Notes under the pieces: generated by a model
Databases searched by the model: none
What the model was told of the DNA's origin: nothing
Seen by the model: only the letters and a program-made list of their open reading frames with translations
Shown here: positions 32,533-43,261 of the stretch, piece after piece
Layout: each line of letters opens with the position of its first letter
Position numbering within the stretch: the first letter of the stretch is position 1
Assembly: GCA_009760885.1 (NCBI GenBank)
Contig: CM019716.1
Span: forward strand, 8,626,438-8,690,437
Reading direction: 5' to 3'
Length of the DNA stretch: 64,000 bases
From: Achatina immaculata
Taxonomy: Eukaryota > Mollusca > Gastropoda > Stylommatophora > Achatinidae
Made by a program: the position numbers and the translations under genes

Positions 32533-33803
32533 CAAGGGGTGATTGATAAGTTCTCGGCATAAGGTACAAATGCTTGAAACACACAGTTGTTATTAGGTGC
32601 ATTTGTAGATCAGGTTAATGTAAGATTAAACACCAAGTTTCAAGAAATTAACTGCAACCAATTTTGTTTACAGGCTACTGAAGTGGTAATGGGTGGCATA
32701 AATTGAGAAAATGGATACAATTTCTCATTGAGCAGTCATTCGCTATCTCTGCATCAAGGGCTTACCATCAGAGGAGATCCATGAGGATATGGTGGAGACT
32801 CTAGGGGAGAGTGCCCCTTCTTACAGGACAGTGAATAAATGGGCAGCTCAATTCAAACATGGAAGGGATAGTCTGGAAGATGATCCCCGTCAAGGAAGAC
32901 CAAGAAAGGTAACCAATGATGAAACCACCAGCAGAATCCATGACATGATAATGGAAGATCGACGACTAACAGAGAGGTGCATTGCTATTGAGTTGGGCAT
33001 CTCCCAGGAACGTGTTCATGCCATTATTTACAATGATCTTCAAATGACAAAGGTCTCTGCTCAATGGGTCCCGAAACTTCTTGAAGCTGATCACAAACGA
33101 CAGCAACTCAACATGTCAAGAGACAATCTTGGTCATTTTTCTGCAGATCCTGAAAAGTTTCTTCAGCAATTTGTGACAATGGATGAGACTTGGGTTCATC
33201 ATTTTCAAACAGAAACCAAAGAACAGTCAAAACAGTGGAAACATCATGGATCTCCACCTCCAAAGAAAACAAGGGTAGTTCTGCCTACAAGCAAAGTGAT
33301 GGCTTCCATCTTTTGGGATTCAGAAGATGTGCTGTTGGTAGACTATCTTCAAAAGGGTAGAACGGTCACTGAGGCCTATTAGCTAATCTTGTGAAGCAAC
33401 TGTGGGTCAGATTGAAGGAAAAGCGTGGAGGGAAATTGACAAGAGGAGTCATCTTTCATTAAGACAGTGCTCCAGCTCACAAGTTGGCGGTGGCAATGGC
33501 TGGCTTCCAGCTTCTTGAACATCCTCCTTATTCTTCAGATTTAGCCCCTTCAGACCTGTTTACCAAACTAAAAAAAGAGCTCAGTGGTTACGACCTTGCT
33601 TCAGATGATGATGTCATTCATGCTGTAGACCACTTTCTACTGGCACAAGATGCTGACTTTTACAAAGAAGGGATCCATATGCTCCAGGATTGCTGGACTA
33701 AGTGCATAAACTTGCATGGGGACTATGCTGAGAAATAACCCAAAAAAGTTGTCCACAAATAATCCATTGTACCTTATGCTGAGAACTTATCACTCACCCC
33801 TCA
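32533..33803 (+). mobile_element. mariner (DD34D), subfamily 4, best preserved copy
   Basis: TIRs CAAGGGGTGATTGATAAGTT and CTTATCACTCACCCCTCA, with TA at 32531-32532 and 33804-33805. Length is 1271 bp. It inserted into the minus-strand jockey/I-like element: HHIDN ends at 33804 and TQKAIMV resumes at 32530. The transposase frame is nearly continuous. Confidence 0.93.
32711..33738 (+). pseudogene. mariner transposase, two stops and one frameshift
   Basis: Begins MDTISH at 32711 and has an early stop at 32729. From 32789 to 33382 an open 197-residue segment holds the HTH region (YRTVNKWAAQFKHGRDSLED), the linker WVPKLLEADHKRQQLNMSRD and the first catalytic Asp in VTMDETWVHHF. A base loss near 33378 shifts the frame. 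A TAA precedes DSAPAHK (second Asp). The third Asp is in PPYSSDLAPSDLF. The C-terminus AQDADFYKEGIHMLQDCW and NLHGDYAEK is intact. Size and motif order are normal for mariner, about 340 residues. Confidence 0.88.
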
Positions 33804-34155
33804 TATTATCAATATGGTGTGCAAAGAACAGGGATCCGTCAAATGTGATCCCCAGATACTTCTTGAACAGTGTACTCTCAATAACTTGTCCCTGACACTT
33901 TACAACCATAACGCTGGACCCTACAATTCTGTTGTTTAGGAAGCACCACAGAGTGTTGGTTTTTTCTGGGTTTATCATGACATTGTTATCGTCACACCAA
34001 CCCTATCTTGTACTTTGTAGCCAGTTACTTTTGACCCCTTCCATGTCCATACATCGATATATATCATGCTGTTGAAAAGAACAATTGCCCTGGGATACAG
34101 CTTATGGACCTGAGAGCATAAAACTATTGCTACAAGACCATAACAGGGGTCTTCA
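33804..34155 (-). pseudogene. RT segment of the jockey/I-like element, interrupted by mariner
   Basis: Minus-strand open frame 33790-33978 reads CDDNNVMINPEKTNTLWCFL before YLGITFDGSLFFAHHIDN, the INP.KT..L and YLG...D..L..HH motifs between palm and thumb. The same element resumes at 32530 on the other side of the mariner. Upstream the frame is lost. Confidence 0.7.
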
Positions 34156-34164
34156 TTGTCACCT

Positions 34165-34307
34165 ACAATAATTAGTGTATAAATATACACTATTTCTCTA
34201 TTTCTTCGTCCTGTATGTTTTTGTATGATTAAGGCTCACGACGAAATGTCACAACTTTGTAATCGTTAAGTAATAAAGCTGTTCCTACTTTTTTCCTAGT
34301 TTATCCG
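34165..34307 (+). mobile_element. Penelope-like insertion 4, minimal 143-bp copy with 9-bp TSD
   Basis: TTGTCACCT is repeated exactly at 34156-34164 and 34308-34316. It keeps about 28 bp of the shared left end (ACAATAATTAGTGTATAAAT) joined directly to the right-end block with the hammerhead-like motif and CCTAGTTTATC. No internal inverted repeat arm is left. It shows the smallest unit that was inserted with both ends. Confidence 0.8.
34219..34256 (+). ncRNA. hammerhead-ribozyme-like motif (Penelope-like insertion 4)
   Basis: TTTTGTATGATTAAGGCTCA then CGACGAAATGTCACAACT. Stem I is TTGT with ACAA. Stem II is GGC-TCAC-GAC, with the last pair changed. GAAA is followed by TGTC at the cleavage position. 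The CUGAUGA box is AUGAUUA. Four homologous sites give a consensus closer to the canonical fold than any single copy. Activity is uncertain. Confidence 0.45.
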
Positions 34308-34309
34308 TT

Positions 34310-34600
34310 GTCACCTGTGCTCTTCAAAATAACACAAGATGAAATCAGTGGACTAAATAAAGACATTATTATTTATATGGATGGATCAGTAAAAAGGGGA
34401 ACTAGATGTAGTTGGGGCTTTGTAGCCTACCACAAAGAGAAAACAAGCTCATGGCTGGAGCTTACACAAACACTTGCTCAAACATGCGAATGGAAATTGA
34501 GGCTGTAACATAAGCCTTAAAATGGCTGATAACACAAAATGCACAATGAACAACCACCATTATTGATTTTCAAAGTTGCTAAAGAAGGTAGAACACATAT
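34310..34600 (+). pseudogene. RNase H N-terminal piece of a non-LTR element, + strand
   Basis: The open frame 34308-34508 contains KDIIIYMDGSVKRGTRCSWG (first active-site Asp in YMDGS). After frame changes come MRMEIEAVT-like (Glu) and ATIVTDSQS-like wording. It is a partial RNase H, on the opposite strand to the RT segment beside it. Confidence 0.6.
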
Positions 34601-35483
34601 AAGCATTTCTTTATTTTTGCTTAAATTTATAGGTTATTATAACGTGACTGCCATTTGCAAATCACGGTGTCAATTATGACAGTGATTCCTTTAACTAACT
34701 ATAAGTAATAACAAGGATCACACACATAGTGAACAGTTTGAAGTAAATAATAACTGGTGTGAACATAAACTCATATTTTATTGATGGAAAAGATGAGTGA
34801 TGATATCATGATGGTGAGAGGAAGTTGATAACATTCAGTACAGAAAAAAAAAAAACAGGTTAGTCCTTTTCCCGATAGGAACTGGTTTACCAAATGGGAA
34901 GGGAGAAACCAACTCCCACACTACATGAAAACAGCAAGTAAACAAAATGCAAGTACTACAAAGAGTGCAACACTTACTGCATCAGAATATAAGTGCAGAG
35001 TTCACACAACCATCACAGAAAATCTCTAGACCCAAAGGTCTATACAAAAATCTCAAAAAGGAACTAATTTCACATTTTTAGTTCAACAAAGCATGACAGA
35101 AAAACAATATACTTGACAATATATCACTAACAACTACCTGACTCTTTACTGAAATAATAATAGGAAGTAATCTCATAATGTCTCCAAAAGGAGCACTCTA
35201 TGCACAAGTCAGCTACATGACAAAAACCACTAGCACAGTGCACTATAAGGTAGAAAAATCACTTTCTCAACTAACCATGCCTAACCATGATCCTAACACA
35301 TTCTCAACCGAGACATAATTCATACTCATTCTAATCTCCCTAATTTATCGTCTCACACTCCTTAAATATATGCTAACTGTTTCTCCCTAAATCTTCCATA
35401 AGATTATATCCTGAGAACCACTAAACCCGTGATTCTACCTGTTTATTACGTTCAGAAGAAAACTATCTGGACATTCTGAATTT
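34601..35483. other. unassigned AC-rich sequence
   Basis: Composition shifts to A/C-rich from 34860 (GGGAAGGGAGAAACCAACTC onward). No frame, terminal repeat or exon was identified. It ends at the tail of the RTE-A copy. Confidence 0.3.
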
Positions 35484-35494
35484 CATCATCATCA

Positions 35495-35797
35495 TCATGT
35501 GCCGTGCCGACTGCCGTTGGCTATTATGCTTCTCCAGAGTATCCGATCCTTCATGCAGGCCATCAGCTCAGTTGGTGATCTCCTCTCACACCATCCCGTC
35601 AGACTGTCCATTATCATTTCTCTTGGTCTTCCTCTTGATCTTCTTCCTTCTATTTTTCCTGTTGTTATAATATTTTCAATGCCCCCTCTTCTCATTGCAT
35701 GTCCTATGAAAGTACATTGTCTCTCTCTTATCTTTTTGACAAGGTTTTTTGTCTTTCCAGCTCTTCTCATACATTCTTCATTAGTTATTTTTGCTGT
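35495..35797 (-). pseudogene. RTE-A C-terminal segment
   Basis: After the nonsense codon the same element continues: CMRRAGKTKNLVKKIRERQC, TFIGHAMRRGGIENIITTGK, IEGRRSRGRPREMIMDSLTG and a final LWRSIIANGSRHGT. This basic tail is shared by all family A copies and precedes the (ATG)n tail. Confidence 0.85.
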
Positions 35798-37266
35798 TCA
35801 GGGAATTCGCAACAATCTTCTAATAAACCACATTTCTGCTGCTTCCAATGATTTTTGTGCAGACTTGCCTATTGTCCATGATTCACTTCCATATAACAAG
35901 ATAGGTTCAATATAGCATTTTAGGACTCGTTTTCTGACATTCATTGATAAGAATGTGTTGGTTAATATGTTTCTCATTCTCTGAAATGCAGTCTTTGCTT
36001 GGCCTATTATGTTCCTAATTTCTGCTCTGCATTTCCCATCTGAAGTTATTACTGCTCCAAGGTATTTGAATTTCTGCACCTGCTTTAGAATAGTTCCGTT
36101 TAATTTTATACCGCATGCTGGTGGATTCTGTTTCTTAGATATAACCATAGTCTCCGTCTTTTTGATGTTCAAAGTAAGGCCTTTCTGTTCACTTTCTTTG
36201 GCGACTTTATCCAAGAGATTTTGCAGGTCTTGTTGGTTCTCAGCTATCAGTACTGTGTCGTCAGCATACCGAAGGTTGTTAATATTGTATCCTCCAATTT
36301 TTATGGCTGGTTCTGTTATGATTGTTCTTAGAATATTCTCGCTATACAGAGAAAAAAGGTCTGAAGATAGTACACATCCTTGTCGCACCCCTTGTTTTAT
36401 AGGTTGATATTTTCCAATTCTATTTTCAACTCCAACTGCTGCTTCTTGCTGCCGGTATAGATGTTTTACAATCCTCAGGTCTTTGCCGTCTATATTGATG
36501 TCTTCAAGCATTTTAATAATTTCATTATGTTTCACCTTGTCAAATGCCTTGGTGTAATCAATGAAGCATAAGTAGAGATCTTTCTGTACTTCTAAAGCTC
36601 TTTCTGTTAGTGTTCGTAAAGCATAAATGGCATTGTGTGTTCCCTTTCCTTCAACAAATCCAAACTGTTCATCTGCTATTTCCATTTTTATCTTTTCCCT
36701 TGTTCTTCTCATAATTATTCTCAGAAGTAGCTTCGTTATGTGACATGAGAGGCTGATAGTCCAGTGGTCGTCACATTCCTTTGCACCTGGTTTCTTTGGT
36801 AGTGCTATAAACATGGATTTAATCAGGTCACTGGGAATATAACCACTGTTGTAAATGTCATTCAGTAACTTGGTTATTATTTTTATTCCTGTCTCCTCTA
36901 GTGCCTCTATTTCTTCTATTGTTATATTATCAGGTGTAGTCGCTTTTCCTTTCTTCATGTGTTTGATGGCATCTATGATTTCATCTTCAAGTATTGGTGG
37001 TCCCTCACAGTTTTCAGTATCTAGTGTTAATTCTGGTCTTTCTCCTCCATATAGCTCACCGATATACTCTGTCCACCTGTCCACAATGTCTTCTTTCCCA
37101 TTAACATTTTACCTTCTTTCGATTTCAGGTATCCTGTGGTATATTTTGTTTTCCTGCCTGTGAGTTCATTAATTCGTTTGTGCATGTTTTTGCTGTCTTT
37201 AATATGAGAGTCCTCTATCTGTCTGCACTGCTCATTTAACCACACTTCTTTTGCTTCTCTCTGCAT
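35798..37266 (-). pseudogene. RTE-A reverse transcriptase domain (two open pieces)
   Basis: 37027-37266 continues the linker (EVWLNEQCRQIEDSHIKDSK). After a frameshift, 35798-37084 is open for 428 codons: DRWTEYIGELYGGERPE, HITKLLLRIIMRR, EQFGFVEGKGTHNAIYAL, motif A FIDYTKAFDKVKH, motif B QGVRQGCVLSSDLFSLYSEN, motif C LRYADDTVLIAENQQDLQ, and LGAVITSDGKCRAEIRN. The YADD box is intact. The frame stops at RRLLRIP because TGG became TGA. Normal RTE RTs continue with TAKITNEECMRRAG, which is found directly downstream. Confidence 0.9.
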
Positions 37267-38429
37267 TTGCGTCTTATTTCTTTATTTATCTTGCTATATT
37301 TTTCCTCGTTATTTTTACTCCTCCTCCTCTTGTCCATCAGTCCTAAGATGTCGTCTGTCATCCATTTATTTTTAGGGGCTTCTTTTTTTGGTGGTATTAT
37401 CTCCTTAACAGTTTGGTGGATAGAATCTCTTAACAGTGCCCACTGTTCATCTATACTATTTATCTTTGCTATTGCATTGTATCTATTTGTTATAATAACT
37501 TTGTATTGTTCTTGCAGTTCTTGGTCATTTTTAAGAAGTTCTGTATTCAGTTTGATGTTTCTCACTTTTCTGCCTGCTTTCTTTAGTTTTATTCTAACTT
37601 TTCCACAGAGTGGATCATGGTCACTATTGCAGTAAGCTCCTGGCATAGTTTTTGTTGTCAGTAATGCATTGCAGAATCGTTTGTTGATTAATATGTAGTC
37701 TATCTGGTTAAAAGTCTTTTTGTCTGGACTGCACCACGTTGCCAGTCTTCGAGGATGTTGTTTAAACCAGGTGTTTCCTACAACCATGCTGTGTATTCTT
37801 GCCCATTCAATTAATTTATAACCTCTGTCATTCCTCTCCCCCAGTCCATAGTCACCAACGATGCCTGAAGTTCTTCCTTTACCAAATTTGGCATTAAAAT
37901 CTCCCATGACTATGGTAACTTCATGTGACTTTGTGTATTTTAGTGCTGTCTCTATGTCATTATAAAATAACTGTACATCTTCTTCAGAGCTTTCAGATGT
38001 TGGAGCGTACACTTGTATAATATTTATGTTTATTGGTTGTCCTTTCAGTTGGGCTAGCAGGACTCGGTCCGAGATGTTCAAATATCCTACAGTTGTCCTT
38101 GCCGTTTGTTCATCAAATATAATTCCTACTCCTCGTTCATGTTTCTCACTTCCTGAATATATTATTGTATATTTATCTGAGTTTATCTTCCCTGCACCTA
38201 TCCATCTAACTTCACTCATTCCTAATATGTTGATCTTCATCCTTTCCATTTCCATCTTTACATTTTCTAATTTTCCAGCCTGGAATAAAGTTCTAACATT
38301 CCATGTTGCTATTTTGAACTTGTTAGTTTTGCCACCAGTAGCTTGATGACGATCTGGCCTCACCTGTGGCTCGTGAGCTGCCCTACCGGACGAGGCTGTT
38401 CCAGAGGAACATCCATTAACGTCGTTCAT
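37236..38429 (-). CDS. RTE-A endonuclease domain (397 codons open)
   Basis: Apurinic-like endonuclease that nicks target DNA for target-primed reverse transcription. Start is ATG at 38429. Motifs in order: KIATWNVRTLFQAGKLENV (about residue 38), SEVRWIGAGK (catalytic Glu), IQVYAPTSESSEED, TIVMGDFNAKFGKG (Asp/Asn), NTWFKQHPRRLATWCSPD, DYILINKRF and YCNSDHDPLCGKVRI (Asp/His). All catalytic residues of the EEP fold are present. After the domain comes the linker IHQTVKEIIPPKKEAP. The frame is lost at about 37250, where RRKCRE continues as EAKEVWLNEQC in another phase. As a TE protein it is probably silenced and lacks a linked RT. Confidence 0.9.
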   Translation of the reverse strand: MNDVNGCSSGTASSGRAAHEPQVRPDRHQATGGKTNKFKIATWNVRTLFQAGKLENVKMEMERMKINILGMSEVRWIGAGKINSDKYTIIYSGSEKHERGVGIIFDEQTARTTVGYLNISDRVLLAQLKGQPININIIQVYAPTSESSEEDVQLFYNDIETALKYTKSHEVTIVMGDFNAKFGKGRTSGIVGDYGLGERNDRGYKLIEWARIHSMVVGNTWFKQHPRRLATWCSPDKKTFNQIDYILINKRFCNALLTTKTMPGAYCNSDHDPLCGKVRIKLKKAGRKVRNIKLNTELLKNDQELQEQYKVIITNRYNAIAKINSIDEQWALLRDSIHQTVKEIIPPKKEAPKNKWMTDDILGLMDKRRRSKNNEEKYSKINKEIRRKCREKQKKCG

Positions 38430-38780
38430 GATGAATCAATTATTCTGTTTAAGCATAACTATTCTTGGGAAACAGTGGTTTCCCGTTGCCTTCTGTTGGT
38501 TTGTGTATGGACTCTCCGCTAGCCTTTGTACTCTCTGTCCTACCCGCAAGGCAGTGGGAGCAAGAGGTTTTAAGGCGCCTCTGACCCACCTGGTATTCCC
38601 TTCACTGAGCACCTGAGGCACTTTATAGAAGTAGTAGAGCCACCTACTACCCCACCTCGCTCTCTGAGTCTACCGCCAGTTGGTCCGCGCCTGCTTATTT
38701 GGATAACTCCTTATTCACAGGGATCCTCCATATCTGGAGGACTTTCACCATCCGCCACCTGTGACGCGCTGGGTTGGGGA

Positions 38781-40238
38781 TGGTCGCCCCAGCTTTTCTG
38801 AATTTAGCTTTTCTGAATTTAGCTTTTCTATTACAAACATGTCAAGGATAAGTTCATAAAAATAATGAAACATCTCGTGGAATTTTGCGTATCAAACCTG
38901 ACCTTTCTTTGAACTCTTCTACAACAAAATTACCAGGGGCTTTAATCAGATAGTCAACACCATTAGAAGTGAATTGCTAGAGATAGTACCAATATCACAG
39001 ATCCAAAGTATCACATAGATATACTATCAGGGCCATGCCATAGTCGATATAAATAAAAAAAGTTGACCAACTAATAGCAAGAACTAACCCATAAGGCCTC
39101 ATCAAAATGGACAAAAAAGGACATATATAATTCCATCCAGCAAGAATGAGCCAAACATTTATTTACCAAAAGCGTACATCTTGTATGACTAACTGAGTGA
39201 CAAGTAACCAAAGGCAGTGGGTGCAGATCCTTTTCACATGCTAAAATACAGTGAATACACAACCAACATAACATCAGAGTAATATCTGTAAAAACACTGA
39301 AGGACATCCTGATGTCATAAGCTGAACACATATGTGTAATAGTATATTGTTTTTGGTGGCTTAATTACAATTAAAGTGAAGTAAATCAAATTGGCAAAAT
39401 TAAGTTCCACTTTAATTCACCTCTTTAGTAATGTTAAAAAAAATAGATCTCACTTGTACTCAGTCCACATGGCCTTGATGTCTGGTAGATCTCACTTGAT
39501 GGTTAGGAAAGTCATGAAGTGTCAAAAAGTGTCATGTCTGGGTCAACATAACCAGACGAAAGGAGAATTATTAATATTTTTTACAAAATTGTGTCTAGAC
39601 AGGCTAAATTTAGTACAGAAAATTTAGGCCTTGGAATGTTTTTTTTTTTTTTACTCAAGGTCAGTTATGACATGTTAGCTTCATGAGATATTGTGAGCTG
39701 TCTAGACATATATTTAGTAACAGAATATTTAAACTTTGGAATTTTTTTACTGAAGGTTAACTTTGACACTTTATTACCCAAGGTCAGTAGACAGATGTCA
39801 CTGAAATAAATTTTGAGAAAGTTCAAGGTAAAATTGTAGGGATTATTTAAGCTTGAACAACTTTTGTTAGAGATCAGATTTTGTGTAGAATGTTTTGCTG
39901 AGTGGTCATTTTCCCAGTGGAGTAGCTGCAAGTCAAAGACAATGTTCTTTTACCTTGTACTGATAGGTAGATATTAGGAGTGTTGTCCTTGTCAGGACAG
40001 ATTTGTGTGTTTGGGAGATGTGTTGGAAGTTCACTATATTGTAAGAATTTGTTTTTACTTGCTTATTATTGTCAGGCTTTTCTTCCACAAGGTGCCAAAT
40101 ACACGCCCGGGAAGCTCTTGTATTGCTTGTTAAATCACACTGCCATGTTGGCAGTTTGTTTTCCTTCCTCACCTCCGTCTTCCACCATTCATTTTTTCAT
40201 TCAATAAATATTTTATCTGTATCTTGGAACTTAGTCTG
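38781..40238. other. intron, mostly unassigned
   Basis: Contains two diverged copies of a ~75-bp segment (39590-39670, 39695-39770; shared TCTAGACA..TTTAGTA and TTGGAATnTTTTT). No exon or known TE recognised. An open stretch at 40078-40209 after a GTCAG acceptor ends in AATAAA context and was not accepted. Confidence 0.35.
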
Positions 40239-40383
40239 TTCATTACCTACATGGGTCTATTCATTACTTACATGGGTCTATTCATTACCTACATGGGTCT
40301 ATTCATTACCTACATGGGTCTATTCATTATCTACATGGGTCTATTCATTATCTACATGGGTCTATTCATTATCTACATGGAGT
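40239..40383. repeat. 21-bp minisatellite, about 7 copies
   Basis: Unit TTCATTACCTACATGGGTCT+A. The last three units read TTATCT in place of TTACCT. The period is divisible by three, so reading frames stay open through it. Confidence 0.95.
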
Positions 40384-41422
40384 TCTTATCTATTGGTCCT
40401 GTTGAGTGAGTGGGAGCCCTGTACAAGTTCTCATTACGTGACACTGTTGTTTTTGTTGTGGCAGTTGCAAACCTGGCGTTGTTGTGTCACTCGGGGTATA
40501 CCATAGTGACAAGTTTGCCTTTTTCATAAAGCAGTGTTACCAACTCTTACAGGCAACAACAACATGTAAGTCTTTCTAATACAGTTAAAGCCCACAAAAA
40601 ATCAATATCTCTGACTCTCTGTGTACTGCTATAGAGGCATAGCATATAGTTGATGCCGTGTTGGCACAATTAGTAATATATTATCTGCGAAGGAGTCCTT
40701 TTACATATGGACATGCCAAAGTATAATGAAACAGCTCCTAGGATCAACAACAGAGTTTGGTCTTTTTCCAGTTTCCTGAGACCAGACAACAGTCCTTGCA
40801 ATGGTGGATCTCAGGTTCTCCATGGCTGAGGAAATTCAAGACCCAAAAGTCAGCTGGAGAGGTCATGACCATGTCTTTTTTTTTGTTTTTTGGAGTAAGG
40901 AAGGTATTTTGATGACTGACTGTCTTTTGAAGAGTCAAATAGTTAATGTAGAATGTTACTGTAACTTGCTGTGCTGATTAAAGGATAAATTGAAAGAAAA
41001 ATGGTGAGCGGAGCTGTGGAAGGGTTTTGTAGGACAGTGCACAAGATGTTGGATGTTTTGAAGAATTTGGGTTATGAGTGCATAGATTACTCTCTGTACT
41101 CCCTGTGCTTCAACTTTTTCCCATTCTCACACCTTAACAAGTGTTAGAAGGAAATGCATTTTTGGATTATTAGGAGGTGATAACAGCAGCACACCAGTAT
41201 TTCAGTGACCAGATATCAGATTTTTGTTTTAGAAGAATTAAATTATCTTGAGAAATGATGTGCCAAGTGTGGCAAACTTCCGAGTGAATATGTGGAATAA
41301 CATGCAAGTTTCATTTCTCTAGGTCATTCCCTTCTTGGTCGGATAGATAACTTTTCAGTACCACCTCATATTTGAGTTTGTTCTGATATTGTCTCTAAAC
41401 TTATTTATCTTTGAAAATTTAG
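40384..41422. other. intron, nothing assigned
   Basis: No TE or exon was identified before the acceptor of exon d. Confidence 0.35.
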
Positions 41423-41515
41423 GACTTTGCTCATAGTGTTCTGGCTGGGGACACTGAACTAGTGAGACGAATGTTGAGACTGAAACTTAAGATTAATGTT
41501 AACTTCAGGAATCTG
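41423..41515 (+). CDS. ankyrin-repeat host gene, exon d (31 codons)
   Basis: The acceptor is TTTGAAAATTTAG and the donor is CTG|GTAAGA. It is 93 nt, phase 0-0, and reads DFAHSVLAGDTELVRRMLRL then KLKINVNFRNL. 'AHSVLAGDTELVRRMLRLKLKINVN' is a strong ankyrin repeat (helix pair, then the N.N turn). The following exon starts GDYGKTPIFYAL, the first line of the next repeat, so the two exons join without missing residues. The intron between them is only 1.6 kb. Confidence 0.9.
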
Positions 41516-41722
41516 GTAAGATAAATCTGTGTAAAACATATCATTTAACACAGGGTCAGAAACAGCTAAGATTAATTAACAAAATATGCTGAACCACAAT
41601 TCTTGACCACATCAGCAAAGCATTGTCTTTAGAAAATATACACCAAAGCTTTCTCATTGGAAAATGTAACATATGCCAAGATTTATTTACTGAAAATGTA
41701 TCAGTTACCAAGTGTACTGTTG
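41516..41722. other. intron start
   Basis: Short unassigned sequence that grades into the minisatellite. Confidence 0.3.
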
Positions 41723-41995
41723 AAAAATATGAAGCAGAACAAATGTTATTGGTGAGAAAATATGACACAGAACACATGTTATTGGTGAGAAAAAATGACA
41801 CAGAACAAATGTTATTGGTGAGAAAATATGACAGAACAAATGTCATTGGTGAGAAAGTATGACACAGAACAAATGTCATTGGTGAGAAAGTATGACACAG
41901 AACAAATGTTATTGGTGAGAAAATATGACACAGAACAGATGTTATTGGTGAGAAAATATGACACGGAACAAATGTTATTGATGAGAGTAAGTGTT
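41723..41995. repeat. 33-bp minisatellite, about 8 copies
   Basis: Unit AAAATATGACACAGAACAAA + TGTTATTGGTGAG. Small indels (ACACAG versus ACAG) and T/C changes separate the copies. It lies within the short intron between exons d and e. Confidence 0.95.
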
Positions 41996-43141
41996 GGGTG
42001 CTAATGAGATCAGTAAAAAAAAAAAAGATGTATAAGCACAAAGAACACAAGAGATAAGCAGCAAAGAGAGGAAAAAATTACTTCTAACACATAATGATGT
42101 TGCATTAAATGATGATGATAATGATGATGATGATGTAGGAGTTAGAATATATAAGCACTTTTTTTTTGGTTATATAAACATTTTTGTGTCATGGTTTTGG
42201 TAGGCTGTGAAGCTCATTCATCATTAACATCACTCAGCCTTGCATCCTAACTTCTACATTCCTCAAGCTAACATCAGCACCATAGTTCAGTCTTTTATCA
42301 GTTCTTCGCTGTTACTGAAACAAAAAATCTCTCATTGATGATTTACAAAAGTCTCTGCATCTCACATGACCTACCTCTCTCCACAAGATGACCGTATACA
42401 TTTATTTGAGATACAGCTGTCATTCATTGCTACATGCCACAGTCATCATCATCATCTGCTGCTTAGTGTTGTCATCATAGATGGAAGTCTAGCACACTGC
42501 AGAACCTCATAGTTGTTGTCATTTATAAAGGATTGAGTATACAGAGATAAATAGAATCACTGTATTACTTAAAAATGTCACTAATGTCTTTCCTCTTATT
42601 GTTTTCTTACTGCTCCATGAACTCTATAAATGGCTACCAATGGACTTTGCTTACATGACTTAACATTACTTATAGAAAAAGGTTTCTGATTGAAACAGTG
42701 ATTATTAACATTTCAACTGCATTTTTGATTGTCTGAATGAAATAGATAATAGACAGACAAGATTACCTTGACTGAGTGAAATAGAGAACCTGAACACAAA
42801 ATTGTAGTGGATATTACATCACATGTAATAATATGCTGTATTTTAACTGTACATTTTAAAGTGTAGGCATGTATAAAGAATATGCCTAAGAACATTTGTA
42901 GTGCCTCTATTTCCAAGAAGGAACTATTCCCATATGTATCTGTAATCTATATTCAGCCATCCATAAATTCAAATATTCATATTATGCCCAATATTAAAAT
43001 CTTGTTTTCAGTACATCCTTAATTATCCTACACTGTGTTTAAAGCACTGTTCTTTTTTGTCATGCATTTTATGTTGCAAACTGCATACTCACAAGCCTGT
43101 TTGGTGTACTGACATGTAAAATAGTGTGTTTTATGTTGCAG
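41996..43141. other. intron, nothing assigned except short GAT repeats
   Basis: A GATGATGATAATGATGATGATGATG run at 42107-42137 and CATCATCATCAT at 42445. Otherwise unique-looking. Confidence 0.4.
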
Positions 43142-43258
43142 GGAGACTATGGTAAAACCCCTATTTTCTATGCTCTGCTACTTGGCAACACAGATATGGT
43201 TCACACTCTCTTTGACAGGGGAGCCAGAGTGGACATTACACTCAGAGGAGAAAATGAG
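43142..43258 (+). CDS. ankyrin-repeat host gene, exon e (39 codons)
   Basis: The acceptor is GTTTTATGTTGCAG and the donor is GAG|GTAACA. It is 117 nt, phase 0-0, and reads GDYGKTPIFYALLLGNTDMV, HTLFDRGARVDI and TLRGENE. This is the clearest ankyrin repeat in the window (GKTPIFYALLLGN.DMV..LFDRGA.VD). It begins right after RNL of exon d and leads into LDIPLFFTALE of exon f, the start of another repeat. The donor is followed at once by a purine-rich tract. Confidence 0.93.
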
Positions 43259-43261
43259 GTA

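Larger units (their letters stand above)
35484..38780 (-). mobile_element. RTE family A (CFDP2-like), nearly full-length copy
   Basis: About 3.3 kb on the minus strand: a 5' UTR (38430-38780), endonuclease, RT and C-terminus, ending in a (ATG)n tail seen as TCATCATCATCATCAT at 35484. Only two frameshifts (near 37250 and 37090) and one nonsense codon (near 35798) interrupt the polyprotein, so it is among the youngest elements here. It can serve as reference for the truncated copies at 44691, 55746 and 59250. Confidence 0.93.

Noticed and set aside
35499..38346. + strand frames opposite the RTE-A copy
   Set aside because: Antisense shadows of the endonuclease and RT, whose motifs on the minus strand are complete.
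40069..40506. Open frames running through the 21-bp array and an exon-like stretch ending near AATAAA (40078-40209)
   Set aside because: The repeat keeps the frame open, and the preceding GTCAG acceptor has no matching ankyrin phase or protein character.
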